From positions 1-64,000 of the forward strand of contig CAZYSK010000022.1 in assembly GCA_964649415.1 (NCBI GenBank): a DNA stretch of 64,000 nucleotides, read 5' to 3'. Numbering within the stretch: the first letter of the stretch is position 1; each line of letters begins with the position of its first letter. Shown here one piece after another: positions 42,285 through 50,561 of this stretch. This DNA comes from CAZYSK01 sp964649415 (GTDB taxonomy: Bacteria; Chloroflexota; Anaerolineae; B4-G1). The notes beneath the pieces were generated by a model. It was not told the DNA's origin and made no database searches. It saw only the letters and a list, made by a program, of their open reading frames with translations. Both the position numbers and the translations under genes were made by a program.

Positions 42285-43541
42285 TCAACGCTGGCGAGGC
42301 TCGTGTACCGCCCAATGCAGCCCGCCGAGACCGACCAGCCCAATCGCAAAGGCTATGGCGAACAGCCCTGGATAGCCGAGCTGGCTGGCCAACCACCCGG
42401 CCACCATCGGTGACACGGCCGACGCGATCCCAGGGGCGGTATTGTTCAGACCGATGTACGTGGGACGCATGTCGGGTGTGGCGAATTCGAACGTGATCAT
42501 CATGCCCGACAGATAGAATCCGGCGAAGCTGGCGCCATTGAGCGCGAAGACTAGGTGGAACCACGCCGGATCAGGTGCCAGGAGGGTGAGCCCCACGGAG
42601 AGTGTGCTGAGCAGGGTGCTGATCTCCAAGACCAGCTTATGCCCTCTGCGGTCGGCCAGCGTGCCAAACAGCAGGTTGCATGCCGCTTGGCCGATCAGCA
42701 TGCTGGCGGTGAAGCGGCCTGCCTGGCTGTCGGGCAAGTGCCAGCGCTGCGTGGCGTAGACGATGACGAAACTGCTCGCCATGGTGCTCGTGGCGATGAT
42801 GGCCCGGCTGAGCAGGTAGCGCCGGAAGTTCGTGTCGCTGCGCAGGACAGATGGCAGGCGACGCAGGTACGCGCGCTGAGAAACGGGAGATGCCTGGCTG
42901 ACCTGGGCCGGCTCGCGCGTCAGTGCCAGAAACACCCACGAGATGAACACCAGCGTCGCGGCTGCTGCGAAGCACCACATGTAGCCCCGGGGGAAGCCGT
43001 AGCGGTCGAGGAACCACGCGGCCACGGCCGCGCCTGCTACCCCGGCCGCCGTCCCTGCGAAATTGGTGATGCCAAAGAACTTGCCTCGCCGGTCGAGCGG
43101 GATGACCTTGGCCAGCATGTCTTGCCACCCGACGGCGACAGCGCCGGCTCCGATCGTGTGCCAGGCGAACAGCAGGAAGAAGAGTATCAGGGCCGCCGAG
43201 GGGGCGCGGGTGGCGAGCCACGCCGCGGGCACCATCAGAATCAGGGGCAGTCGTTCGGTGAATAGGCCCAGGTTCACGACCGCGAACTTCTTGCGCGGCA
43301 GTCTCTGTACCCAGTTGGCGGTGAAGATCTGCGGCAACAGCCAACCCGTTGACGTGAGCGTCGCGAGCAGGCCGATGGCCAGCTTGCTGTCGGTGAAGCG
43401 GGTGACGTAGAGTGGCAGTATGGTGCTCGTGCTGATGAAGCTCATGCCAAACCAGAAGGTCGCGCCGTCCAGCGTGTTGACGAGCGCGTTGTGACGGTAG
43501 TTGCGTTCTACCTCTCGTGCGAAGTCCGAATCTGAAGTCAT
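42285..43541 (-). CDS. MFS transporter
   Basis: A 418-residue major facilitator with about 12 membrane helices. The loop 2-3 motif is diverged (WVQRLPRKKFAVVNLGLFTE), and loop 8-9 retains LFGTLADRRGHKLVLEISTL, a canonical G-x-x-x-D-R-x-G pattern. A charged N terminus (SDSDFAREVERNYRHNALVN) precedes helix 1. ATG 43541 is used; an upstream TTG is less convincing. Substrate unknown. It ends a minus-strand block with carbohydrate-active genes, so an organic solute is plausible. Confidence 0.88.
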   Translation of the reverse strand: MTSDSDFAREVERNYRHNALVNTLDGATFWFGMSFISTSTILPLYVTRFTDSKLAIGLLATLTSTGWLLPQIFTANWVQRLPRKKFAVVNLGLFTERLPLILMVPAAWLATRAPSAALILFFLLFAWHTIGAGAVAVGWQDMLAKVIPLDRRGKFFGITNFAGTAAGVAGAAVAAWFLDRYGFPRGYMWCFAAAATLVFISWVFLALTREPAQVSQASPVSQRAYLRRLPSVLRSDTNFRRYLLSRAIIATSTMASSFVIVYATQRWHLPDSQAGRFTASMLIGQAACNLLFGTLADRRGHKLVLEISTLLSTLSVGLTLLAPDPAWFHLVFALNGASFAGFYLSGMMITFEFATPDMRPTYIGLNNTAPGIASAVSPMVAGWLASQLGYPGLFAIAFAIGLVGLGGLHWAVHEPRQR

Positions 43542-43599
43542 CTGCGAGTTTTGCTCCTCTGAGTGCCTGACGGCCTGATCGGTGCGCAAGGTTGAACCG

Positions 43600-44361
43600 T
43601 CATTCCGGCCCCGTGCCCCGGCCTTCCACGGTGAAGCGGACGATGAGCCCCAACGACGTCAGTACCAGGAGCCCCAGACCCGCCCATATCGGCCAGCCGA
43701 CCCGGTGCGCAGGCTCCAGGATGAGCAGCGTGGCCGAATAGGGTGGGAAGACGTGTGGGAAAGCCTCCGCTACCGGAATGGCAGGCAACTCGCTGGCCAG
43801 ATGCACGTCGTCCTGCAGCCATACACGCGCGTGCCCGGACGAGCGGAAGCCCTCTACGTTCAGCGTCGCTTCTCGCTCGTGGGTCGGGTCTTTGTTGATC
43901 ACCATGATAGCCAAAGCGCCATCGTCGCGCAAGCTGGCGAACGCGGGCAGCAGTGCTTCGTCGGAGGATTCGGCGGCTACCTGCGTCGTGCCCCATTCGG
44001 CGTAGAGCCGATAGACGCCGTAGACCGGGCGTGGATCTTCTACCTGTGCGTCCAGCGCGTCGGCCAGCATGGGCAGATCATCCAGGTTGTTGGGAAGCAC
44101 ATCGTTCTCGTCGCCGTAATTGCCGGCTGGGAAGCGCAGCAGGGTCACGCCGGCGGCCTGGTACTGGGCGATGTATGTGCCAGTCGTGTTCATCCACGGG
44201 CCGAAGTTCTGTCCGAACAGCAATGGATTGACCGAAGCCACCGTCTCGCCGGCCTGGATGGTGATGGCGGATTCGGGCTGCGCCGAGTCGCCGTACAGAC
44301 GCGAGCCCATCATCGCCAACGCCAGCACAACCAGGGTGCTGAATAGCAGATGCCTTTTCAT
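43600..44361 (-). CDS. Secreted/anchored glycosidase-like protein with missing catalytic core
   Basis: A 253-residue protein. A signal peptide (about 1-25) is followed by a segment like the first part of arabinofuranosidase or GH44-type barrels: FGQNFGPWMNTTGTYIAQYQ, then LLRFPAGNYGDENDV. It jumps directly to what looks like the post-barrel beta-sandwich (AIMVINKDPTHEREATLNVE ... FPPYSATLLILEP) and a C-terminal membrane helix. The barrel region with catalytic acids seems missing between about residues 105 and 115. Either an in-frame deletion or an assembly collapse explains this. Its ATG overlaps the GH5 stop by 4 nt. Confidence 0.65.
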   Translation of the reverse strand: MKRHLLFSTLVVLALAMMGSRLYGDSAQPESAITIQAGETVASVNPLLFGQNFGPWMNTTGTYIAQYQAAGVTLLRFPAGNYGDENDVLPNNLDDLPMLADALDAQVEDPRPVYGVYRLYAEWGTTQVAAESSDEALLPAFASLRDDGALAIMVINKDPTHEREATLNVEGFRSSGHARVWLQDDVHLASELPAIPVAEAFPHVFPPYSATLLILEPAHRVGWPIWAGLGLLVLTSLGLIVRFTVEGRGTGPE

Positions 44362-46325
44362 CGCCTAGTCCCATTCTGTCGGCGCGCCATCGGAATGGCG
44401 CCTTTGTGGGGGTGTCGGCGCGCCATTGGAATGGCGCCTTTGTGGGGGCGGCGACGTACTACTCGCACACGGTGGACCGCCTGGTCTGTGCCGTGCAGGT
44501 AGATGAGCGTCTGGTTGGCTGGGTCTGTTCCATACGTCCCATCCGACACCTCGACCTCGTAGCCCGCGGGATACTGGTAGTTGGGCACGAATATCTCCGT
44601 GGGTGCGCTGACGGCTGGGTCGTGCCGGAACTCGAACTCGAAGACACCGCGCCGGTGGTCGAACGACATGCGGAGCGGCTCCCCGGCGATCCTGCGCGCG
44701 TAGGGCCGCACGGCCGCTTCCAACGCCCGCCCTCCGGAGTGGATGTCGTCGGGGTCGCTCTGTTGATCGCGGCTGAAGATGGATAGGTCTTCATCGTTCC
44801 ACATGTCGCCGCGCTCGTTGGTGTTGTCGGCCGTGTAGTTCCACAGCGTGAAGCTTAGCAGATTGGTCTCCAGCGCCCGCATGCTGCCATCCAGTGCCTG
44901 CACCTGGGCGGAGAAGTTGCCCGTGCGGTAGGCCTTTTTCTTGTTCATGTCGTATGGGATCCCGACCTCGCCGATGAGCGTCGGGACACCCTCCATCCGC
45001 TCTGTCGCCCAACTCCTGGCGTGCGCCAGTTGGTCGACGAAGGACTGTTGCACCTGCTTCCGGCCAAAGATGAGCTTGCCTGTGTGCATGTCCGCGCCCA
45101 GGAATGGGATGGACCTCTTGGTCGCCAGCGTCAGGCCATCGTACCAATGGCAGGCGTTGACCACGCCTGGCATGTCCTCCGATGACCAGCGGGGCGGCCC
45201 TGTGTTGGGGGCGCCTTCGATGAAGATGATGGCATCCGGATCGACCGAGCGGATCTCGCTTGCGTAGCGCCTGGCGAACGGGCGCAGATAGTCGTTTGCG
45301 AAGTCCACCTCCCGGCCAGCGACCCGTGCGAAATAGTTGGGGCGGAGGAGGCGTGGCGAGCCACGTGGCCCGATTCCCCACACGCCGTGCGTCTTCCAGA
45401 TGCACTCGTGCCCATCGAGCCAGACGCGCGCGCCATCAGGGTTCACGAGTCGATGCGTGCGCAGCCTAGCGCCTGTGATCCCCAGATCCCAGACCTCGAC
45501 CTCCTGGGGAATGCCTGCCCCCAACAGCATGGCCTGGAGCGGGGTGGGCGATTCGCCGAGGTGCAGCAGACTGGCGATGGAGCGGTTCAGGTCCGGGCAG
45601 CCGATGAATCCGGCCGAGGGCTCGTTTAGCGTGTCGTAACCTAGCACGTTGGGCAGGTCCTTCAGCCGCAGCGCGACCTGCTTGATGGCCTCGATGTAGT
45701 GGCGCTGGAGGTAATCCTGTACCGGTTCCCCATCCACTAACGTCTGCGGCGCGAAGTCGTTGCCTCCGAAGAACAGCGTGAACATCGTGGCCGCCGCCAG
45801 CTTGTCGTAGTTGGTGGGCCAGATCATGCGGGGGAAGGGGTCGCTGTGGATCGCGTGCACGATCGCGGCCCCCGCCTCAGAGAACTTGCTCACGTCCATT
45901 CCCACGACCTCGAAGGTCCATCCGGGCGCGCCGTCGCCACCCGACATGCGGCTCCATACATCCTGGTGCGGGTCTATGAACAGGTCTATCCCGTATTCGC
46001 CGGCCTTGGCGACGAGGGCGTGGACGTAATCCAGGTATTCCTCGTCATAGATGCCCGGCCCCTCGTGCTCGATCGCTTCCCACGTGACCAGAAAGCGCAG
46101 AAACGTCAAACCCCACGCCTGTAGCCGGGCGAAGTGCTCGTCGGCCTCCGCCAACGGGAAAGGCCGCCCTACAAAGGACACGTGGCGGTGCTCGTAGAAC
46201 CCCTCCCGGACGTAGGTCGCTCCGTTGGGCCCGAAGGGCACCTTGCTGCTGCCTCCCAGGTTGACGCCCCGTAGGATCAGCGTGCGTCCTTGCTCGTCTT
46301 TGAACCACTTGCCGTCAGTGTGCAT
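44358..46325 (-). CDS. Glycoside hydrolase family 5 (resembles GH5_12 glucocerebrosidase/sterylglucosidase)
   Basis: A 655-residue GH5. The start LILRGVNLGGSSKVPFGPNG, then FLRFLVTWEAIEHEG and ATMFTLFFGGNDFAP, match the GH5_12-like pattern. The acid/base is Glu in GYDTLNEPSAGF and the nucleophile is Glu in PTLIGEVGIPYDM. A C-terminal beta-sandwich (about 560-620) follows. It has no signal peptide, fitting cytoplasmic hydrolysis of beta-glucosides of lipids or sterols, which is inference. ATG 46325 is placed 6 nt after GGAGGG. The last 24 residues (PHKGAIPMARR twice) are encoded by a dispersed 36-bp repeat. Confidence 0.85.
   Translation of the reverse strand: MHTDGKWFKDEQGRTLILRGVNLGGSSKVPFGPNGATYVREGFYEHRHVSFVGRPFPLAEADEHFARLQAWGLTFLRFLVTWEAIEHEGPGIYDEEYLDYVHALVAKAGEYGIDLFIDPHQDVWSRMSGGDGAPGWTFEVVGMDVSKFSEAGAAIVHAIHSDPFPRMIWPTNYDKLAAATMFTLFFGGNDFAPQTLVDGEPVQDYLQRHYIEAIKQVALRLKDLPNVLGYDTLNEPSAGFIGCPDLNRSIASLLHLGESPTPLQAMLLGAGIPQEVEVWDLGITGARLRTHRLVNPDGARVWLDGHECIWKTHGVWGIGPRGSPRLLRPNYFARVAGREVDFANDYLRPFARRYASEIRSVDPDAIIFIEGAPNTGPPRWSSEDMPGVVNACHWYDGLTLATKRSIPFLGADMHTGKLIFGRKQVQQSFVDQLAHARSWATERMEGVPTLIGEVGIPYDMNKKKAYRTGNFSAQVQALDGSMRALETNLLSFTLWNYTADNTNERGDMWNDEDLSIFSRDQQSDPDDIHSGGRALEAAVRPYARRIAGEPLRMSFDHRRGVFEFEFRHDPAVSAPTEIFVPNYQYPAGYEVEVSDGTYGTDPANQTLIYLHGTDQAVHRVRVVRRRPHKGAIPMARRHPHKGAIPMARRQNGTRR
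44379..44450. repeat. 36-bp palindromic repeat, two copies, at GH5 3' end
   Basis: TCGGCGCGCCATCGGAATGG starts at 44379 and recurs with one change at 44415 (period 36). Each has the palindromic core GGCGCCATT..AATGGCGC on the minus strand, like the array at 54555. It is read as two 12-residue repeats at the GH5 C terminus. Confidence 0.85.
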
Positions 46326-46372
46326 TGGCATCCCTCCATTACACGTGGGTCGCGATCTTGGCCCGCCTGATC

Positions 46373-46393
46373 GGGCAACCACAAGGGTTGCCC
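46373..46393. repeat. GGGCAACC palindromic repeat, single copy
   Basis: GGGCAACC (46373-46380) and GGTTGCCC (46386-46393) with loop ACAAG, followed by CTACA. Same family as the 59222 array and 53309. Confidence 0.75.
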
Positions 46394-46430
46394 CTACACA
46401 ACGGCGGGGACGTTCAGTGAGATCTACTCT

Positions 46431-46480
46431 CTCCAACCTCCAACCTCCAACTTCCACTTCTAACTTCCAATCTCCAACCC
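46431..46480. repeat. Degenerate heptamer repeat (CTCCAAC)
   Basis: Six or seven tandem units like CTCCAAC/TTCCAAC, between the GH5 upstream region and the GT39 stop. Confidence 0.7.
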
Positions 46481-46481
46481 A

Positions 46482-48206
46482 TCACTGTATGCCATACAGA
46501 TGCACCTGGAGACCGTAGAAGTCCCGCCGGTCCTGCATATCCAGCTCCTCCTCCAACGCCGGAGGGATCAGGCCCTGGGGGTCCGTGTACCAATCGTGGC
46601 TGTAGACCAGCCACACGCGCTCGTGGCCCCGGATGAGCGACCGCATCCGGGGCAGGTCACTCTCGGCCATCTTCGGCTCGAGGATGCCGCGGTCGAACAG
46701 GTCCACCGGCACGCCATGCTCGGCCACCGGGCGATTGTAGGAACGGAAGTAGAAGTCGAACGGAATCTGTACCCACGTCGCATTGAAGAGAATCAGATCG
46801 TCCGGTTCCACGCGCTTGGCCACGAACTCTGCTGCGTCGTCCCATTGCTCTTTCTCGAAGTGGGTGTAATACTCCCGCAGCGACAGACCGTTAACCGTCA
46901 GGAGCATCAGGGCAGCGGCGAGCATGTAGGGCCGGTAGCGCAACTGCCGCACGCCTGCGGCCAGCAGCAGGTAGAGCGGGATCGAGGCCCAGATCAAGGT
47001 GCGGTCGTAGAAAATCGGCCGGCGCAGGCTGACGAGCCATTCTCCCACGAATGGCGTCAGGAAGACCACGCCCAGGAACGCGATGTGCCCAGGACGGCGG
47101 CGGAAGTGGATCAGCCCAAGCAGAGCCAGAGCCACATACAGCCCCCACACCACCTCTAGCCAGCGGATCCGCGACGGCAGAAACGCGCTCAGGAAAGTCC
47201 CGACCGTGTCCGTGATGGTTTGCCACGTCGGCGCTGAAATCCAGAACTCCCGGTAGACGCCCACGCTTTGCACGACGAAGGCAACGAGCCATGGGCTCCA
47301 GAGCAAGAACACGCCTATTTGCGCGAGCACCCAGTTGCGTAGACCAGGCGGCCGCAACACGCCATCTGGCGCACGACGCACGACGCTTGACGCTTGACGC
47401 TTGACGTTTGATGCTGGCTTCCCGTCTACCGCTTCAGCCTTGGCGAGCTTGAACCCCGAAACCCTCACCGCGTGCAGGCCCAACACAAACAGGTTCGTGG
47501 CAACCGGCAGGAAGACCGCCGTGTTGTGGCTCAGCAGCGTCGCTGCCGTGAAGACCACGTAGCCCAGCCAGGCCAGGTCCGTCTCGATTGTCTGCAGCGG
47601 CAGCCAGCGGCGGCGGGTGGGGGCGCTGACCCGGTCCGTGGTCTCCCGGAAACCCCGCTCGTAGCCTGGAGCTTGTTGGAGCGCTTCCTCTTTGGCCACA
47701 CGGGAGGCTCGCCGCGCCTGCCAGAAGTCGATGATTTGTTGGCCTACCGGCACCCTGGCCGAGCGGGGATCGGTCAGCAGGCGTGTCAACGCGTACAGTG
47801 CCAACGAGGCGTTGAGGTTCAGGACCGTGTACATACGCGCTTCCTGGGCGAAGCGCACGTGAAAGGGGGATACAGTGAGAATCAACGCGGCCAGCAGTCC
47901 GAGGGTGTCGTCGGACAGGCGGCGGCCCAGCAAGTACACCACTGGGATGGTCAGCGTCCCGCATAGGGCGGAGAGTCCCCGCACGGCGGCTGCGCTGTCG
48001 CCCATGGCGATCCAGAAGTGCAGCACCAAATAGTACAGTGGGGGGTGTTGGTCGATGCGCACCACCCAATCTAGTATCTCTTCCACGGGTTGCCAGCCCA
48101 GCCAGACGCTGAATGCCTCGTCGAGCCACAGCCCTTTGCTGCCGATCTCGTGGAAGCGCAGGACGCCGCCGAGCACGGTGATTGCTGGCAACACAAATGG
48201 TGTCAC
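46482..48206 (-). CDS. GT39-like membrane glycosyltransferase
   Basis: A 574-residue polytopic protein from GTG 48206. The loop 1 acidic signature is KGLWLDEAFSVWLGW, followed by IDQHPPLYYLVLHFW, both typical of GT39/PMT-like enzymes using lipid-linked sugars. About ten membrane helices are interrupted by a polar cytoplasmic loop (about 160-225) and a low-complexity insertion, NVKRQASSVVRRAP, encoded by a short nucleotide repeat. A soluble domain ends the protein. GTG 48206 follows AGGGTGG; an in-frame TTG at 48335 is unlikely because it falls next to a hairpin. It leads the minus-strand carbohydrate block. Confidence 0.8.
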   Translation of the reverse strand: MTPFVLPAITVLGGVLRFHEIGSKGLWLDEAFSVWLGWQPVEEILDWVVRIDQHPPLYYLVLHFWIAMGDSAAAVRGLSALCGTLTIPVVYLLGRRLSDDTLGLLAALILTVSPFHVRFAQEARMYTVLNLNASLALYALTRLLTDPRSARVPVGQQIIDFWQARRASRVAKEEALQQAPGYERGFRETTDRVSAPTRRRWLPLQTIETDLAWLGYVVFTAATLLSHNTAVFLPVATNLFVLGLHAVRVSGFKLAKAEAVDGKPASNVKRQASSVVRRAPDGVLRPPGLRNWVLAQIGVFLLWSPWLVAFVVQSVGVYREFWISAPTWQTITDTVGTFLSAFLPSRIRWLEVVWGLYVALALLGLIHFRRRPGHIAFLGVVFLTPFVGEWLVSLRRPIFYDRTLIWASIPLYLLLAAGVRQLRYRPYMLAAALMLLTVNGLSLREYYTHFEKEQWDDAAEFVAKRVEPDDLILFNATWVQIPFDFYFRSYNRPVAEHGVPVDLFDRGILEPKMAESDLPRMRSLIRGHERVWLVYSHDWYTDPQGLIPPALEEELDMQDRRDFYGLQVHLYGIQ

Positions 48207-48342
48207 ACGCCGAAGCCACCCTGGCGCTGGTTGCCTGGACAGGTCCGGGTCGCGGGATGATCCCCGGTCGCCGGGGACGATTCGGGGGTGAAAGCTTCCG
48301 ACAGACTTTCGCAAAGGGCCTTCCCTGACTGGCAAACGGAAG

Positions 48343-48379
48343 AGGGCAGGGAGTCACGTACAGTTCACGTCCCTGCCCT
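48343..48379 (-). terminator. Terminator- or attenuator-like hairpin in the GT39 leader
   Basis: AGGGCAGGG (48343-48351) pairs with CCCTGCCCT (48371-48379); an inner ACGT/ACGT extends the stem. On the minus strand it is followed by CTTCCGTTTG, a weak U-rich tract. It lies inside the transcript expected from promoter 48530-48558. Confidence 0.55.
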
Positions 48380-48439
48380 TCTCGTTGCTCAGTGTGTGGA
48401 AACCTGACGGATCTCGACTTCAGGCCTGTCAGGTGGTGG

Positions 48440-48508
48440 CTACTCGCACTCCGCCTTGATCTGCTTCAGAGTGTGGATCGATCCCGCTGCCTGCCTCGAC
48501 GGTCTCAT
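48440..48508 (-). CDS. Putative 22-residue leader peptide
   Basis: ATG (minus, 48508-48506) to TAG (48442-48440) encodes MRPSRQAAGSIHTLKQIKAE plus two residues (CE). GGAAG lies a few nt upstream. It sits 15-20 nt after a predicted transcription start and before two hairpins, the layout of an attenuation leader. No run of one regulatory codon is present, so it may be chance. Confidence 0.35.
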   Translation of the reverse strand: MRPSRQAAGSIHTLKQIKAECE

Positions 48509-48529
48509 CGGCTTCCAAAACGCATTTGC

Positions 48530-48558
48530 AATGTATCACAACTTGCGTCCCTTGTCAA
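48530..48558 (-). promoter_or_regulatory. Promoter of the GT39/GH5 block
   Basis: Minus strand TTGACA (48553-48558), 17 bp, TACATT (48530-48535). It gives a leader of about 320 nt before GTG 48206. Confidence 0.65.
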
Positions 48559-48595
48559 ACGTTCTCAGGGGGGCGTTGCTGTGGACAAAGCGCTG

Positions 48596-48624
48596 TTGAC
48601 ACTGCTTCTCGATTCCAGTACAAT
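48596..48624 (+). promoter_or_regulatory. Promoter of the Gfo/Idh/MocA gene
   Basis: TTGACA (48596-48601), 17 bp, TACAAT (48619-48624), then AGGAGG (48642-48647) before ATG 48653. It is divergent to the promoter at 48530. Confidence 0.8.
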
Positions 48625-48652
48625 GCACCCAAGCCGAGTACAGGAGGCAAAG

Positions 48653-49825
48653 ATGGGCACACGACTGCACGCGGGCGTGGTTGGCCTGGGTATCCTAGGA
48701 AGCCAGCACGTCCAGTTCTTGGATGCTCAGCCAGACGTAGACGTGGTAGCTGTTGCCGATATCCGGCGGGAGCGGGCGGAGGCGGTCGGGGGCCCAGTCG
48801 GCGCTCAGCCCTACGCCGACTACCAGCGTATGTTCGAGGAGCAGCGACTGGATATCGCCGTCGTCGCCACGCCCGATCCCCTGCACCGAGAGCCGATGCT
48901 GGCCGCGATTCGGGCCGGCGTGTCCACCGTCATCGAGGAGAAGCCGATGGCCACCACCGTCGCTGACGCGGAGGACATACTGGATGCGGCGGAAAAGGCC
49001 CGGGCGCGGATTTTCCTCTGCTTCTCTAACCGGGCTTCCCCCCTGGACCGCGCTACCTACTACGTGATTCAGCGCGGTCTGTTGGGCGACATCGTGTACG
49101 GCGAGGTGCGCCTGGACGACAACATCTGCGTCCCCACGCGGCTGTGGGGCGACAGGAGCCGCGATTGGGCCGCGGGATCGTCAACCGCTCACTTCTTGCT
49201 CAGCCACGTGGTTGATTTCCTGCGCTGGACTCTGGCCCCGGCCGACGTCGCCGAGGTGTACGCCATATCCCAGCAGCGGGTACTGGGCTACACGCCGGAC
49301 GTGTACGATGCCTTCCTGAGATTCGATGATGGTGCCAGGTTCCGGGTGAAGGCAGAGTGGATCAAACACGTGGACGGGCTGGTGGAGTTCGCCCTGTCAT
49401 TCTCTGGCTCAGAGGGAACGCTGACCTATGTCAAGGAACCGGGTTTCGCCGAGGTCGAGGGCTGGCGAGCCAACGTGAGCGACGGAGTCAGCCCTGATGA
49501 GCTACTGGCCCATCAGGCTGCTCTGCTGGAGCAGGGCATCAACGTACGCGCCTTGCTGCACCGGCCCGATCCCACCGGCGAAGGCCAACAGGATGCAGGT
49601 GGCGTACTCCTCAAGCGAGGGTTGGAAGCCTTCGCATCGCACAAGAACGCGTGGCGCCTCGCTCGGAGCTTCATCGATGGTGTGATCGAGGACACGCTTC
49701 TTCCCGCTTCGTGGGCCGATTATGGGCCGCTGCCCAGCGGCATAGACGGCCTGAGGCAGACCCAGATCGTCTGCGCTATCGTCGAATCGGCCGACAGTGG
49801 GCGGGTGATTGACTGTGGGAAGTAG
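48653..49825 (+). CDS. Gfo/Idh/MocA family oxidoreductase
   Basis: A 390-residue NAD(P)-dependent dehydrogenase. The Rossmann start is LHAGVVGLGILGSQHVQFLD, followed by VDVVAVADIRRERAEAVG and DIAVVATPDPLHREPMLAAI. The family motif EKP occurs in TVIEEKPMATTVADAE (Lys needed in catalysis). The C-terminal alpha/beta domain (HFLLSHVVDFLRWTLAPADV) binds substrate. Such enzymes oxidise sugars or inositols; the substrate is not clear. ATG 48653 is preferred over upstream in-frame codons because of AGGAGG and the promoter. Confidence 0.9.
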   Translation: MGTRLHAGVVGLGILGSQHVQFLDAQPDVDVVAVADIRRERAEAVGGPVGAQPYADYQRMFEEQRLDIAVVATPDPLHREPMLAAIRAGVSTVIEEKPMATTVADAEDILDAAEKARARIFLCFSNRASPLDRATYYVIQRGLLGDIVYGEVRLDDNICVPTRLWGDRSRDWAAGSSTAHFLLSHVVDFLRWTLAPADVAEVYAISQQRVLGYTPDVYDAFLRFDDGARFRVKAEWIKHVDGLVEFALSFSGSEGTLTYVKEPGFAEVEGWRANVSDGVSPDELLAHQAALLEQGINVRALLHRPDPTGEGQQDAGGVLLKRGLEAFASHKNAWRLARSFIDGVIEDTLLPASWADYGPLPSGIDGLRQTQIVCAIVESADSGRVIDCGK

Positions 49826-49837
49826 GCCTCGCGAAAC

Positions 49838-49880
49838 GTGGGGGGGGGTAGGTTGGTAGATTGGTGGGTGGATTAGGGTC
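49838..49880. repeat. G-rich low-complexity repeat
   Basis: GTGGGGGGGGGTAGGTTGGT then AGATTGGTGGGTGGATTAGG: degenerate repeats of GGTnGATT type with several G runs. It could form a quadruplex on the plus strand. Confidence 0.6.
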
Positions 49881-49958
49881 GGTGTCGGCCTTGGCTGCCG
49901 GGCCGGTGTGTGCTACTACGGCGATGTTGGGCCACTGTGGCCGGAAATGGCGCTGGCT

Positions 49959-50435
49959 ATGCCATTGTTGATTGATGGGCACAATCTCATCGGACGCTTG
50001 CCTGATCTGCGCCTGGATGACCCGGATGACGAGGCCAAACTGGTGGCGCGGCTACGTACCTACCACGCTCGCACGGGCAAGCGGGTCACCGTGGTGTTCG
50101 ACCACGGCCTGCCAGGAGGGCGCTCGCGAGAGCTCTCTGGTGGAGGGGTGGAGGTCGTCTTTGCATCTGCCGGCCGCACGGCCGACGGTATCCTGCGTGA
50201 GCGCGTCCGGCGGGCGCGTGATCCCCGTGGTTTGACGGTCGTCACGTCCGATCACCAGGTCGTCGCGGCGGTGCAGGCAAAGGGAGCGCGGGTGGCCAGG
50301 TCGGAGGATTTCGCTGCTCAGCTAGGACCGCCGCGCTCGGTCGATGAGGAGCGTCCACAGGGTGCCAAGACGGATGCGCATCTCTCGCCGCGAGAGATCG
50401 AAGACTGGCTAGCCGTGTTTAAGAATGGCGATTGA
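49959..50435 (+). CDS. YacP-like NYN domain ribonuclease
   Basis: A 158-residue NYN-domain protein. MPLLIDGHNLIGRLPDLRLD carries the first conserved Asp and Asn. Other acidic sites are in RVTVVFDHGLPG, TADGILRERVRRARDPRGLT and VVTSDHQVVAAVQAKGA, the PIN/NYN metal-binding set. Relatives (YacP/Rae1) cut mRNA on the ribosome in Bacillus. The C-terminal tail contains LSPREIEDWLAVF. ATG 49959 is used since the fold starts there; ATG 49947 (four residues more) is equally possible. Confidence 0.85.
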   Translation: MPLLIDGHNLIGRLPDLRLDDPDDEAKLVARLRTYHARTGKRVTVVFDHGLPGGRSRELSGGGVEVVFASAGRTADGILRERVRRARDPRGLTVVTSDHQVVAAVQAKGARVARSEDFAAQLGPPRSVDEERPQGAKTDAHLSPREIEDWLAVFKNGD

Positions 50436-50489
50436 GCACCTGGTGTCCGGCACGGAACACCGGCGCGCCGTTCTGATCCGGAGGGGGGC

Positions 50490-50542
50490 CAGCAGGATGC
50501 TGGCGGTCCAAGAGTGCCAGCAGGATGCTGGCGGTCCGCAGG
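50490..50542. repeat. GCCAGCA palindromic repeat, two copies
   Basis: GCCAGCAGGATGCTGGC occurs twice, near 50490 and 50516. It is the reverse complement of the hairpin GCCAGCATCCTGCTGGC in the 53438 array. Located between the YacP gene and the end of ttuA. Confidence 0.8.
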
Positions 50543-50561
50543 GTGACGTGGCATCACCCGA

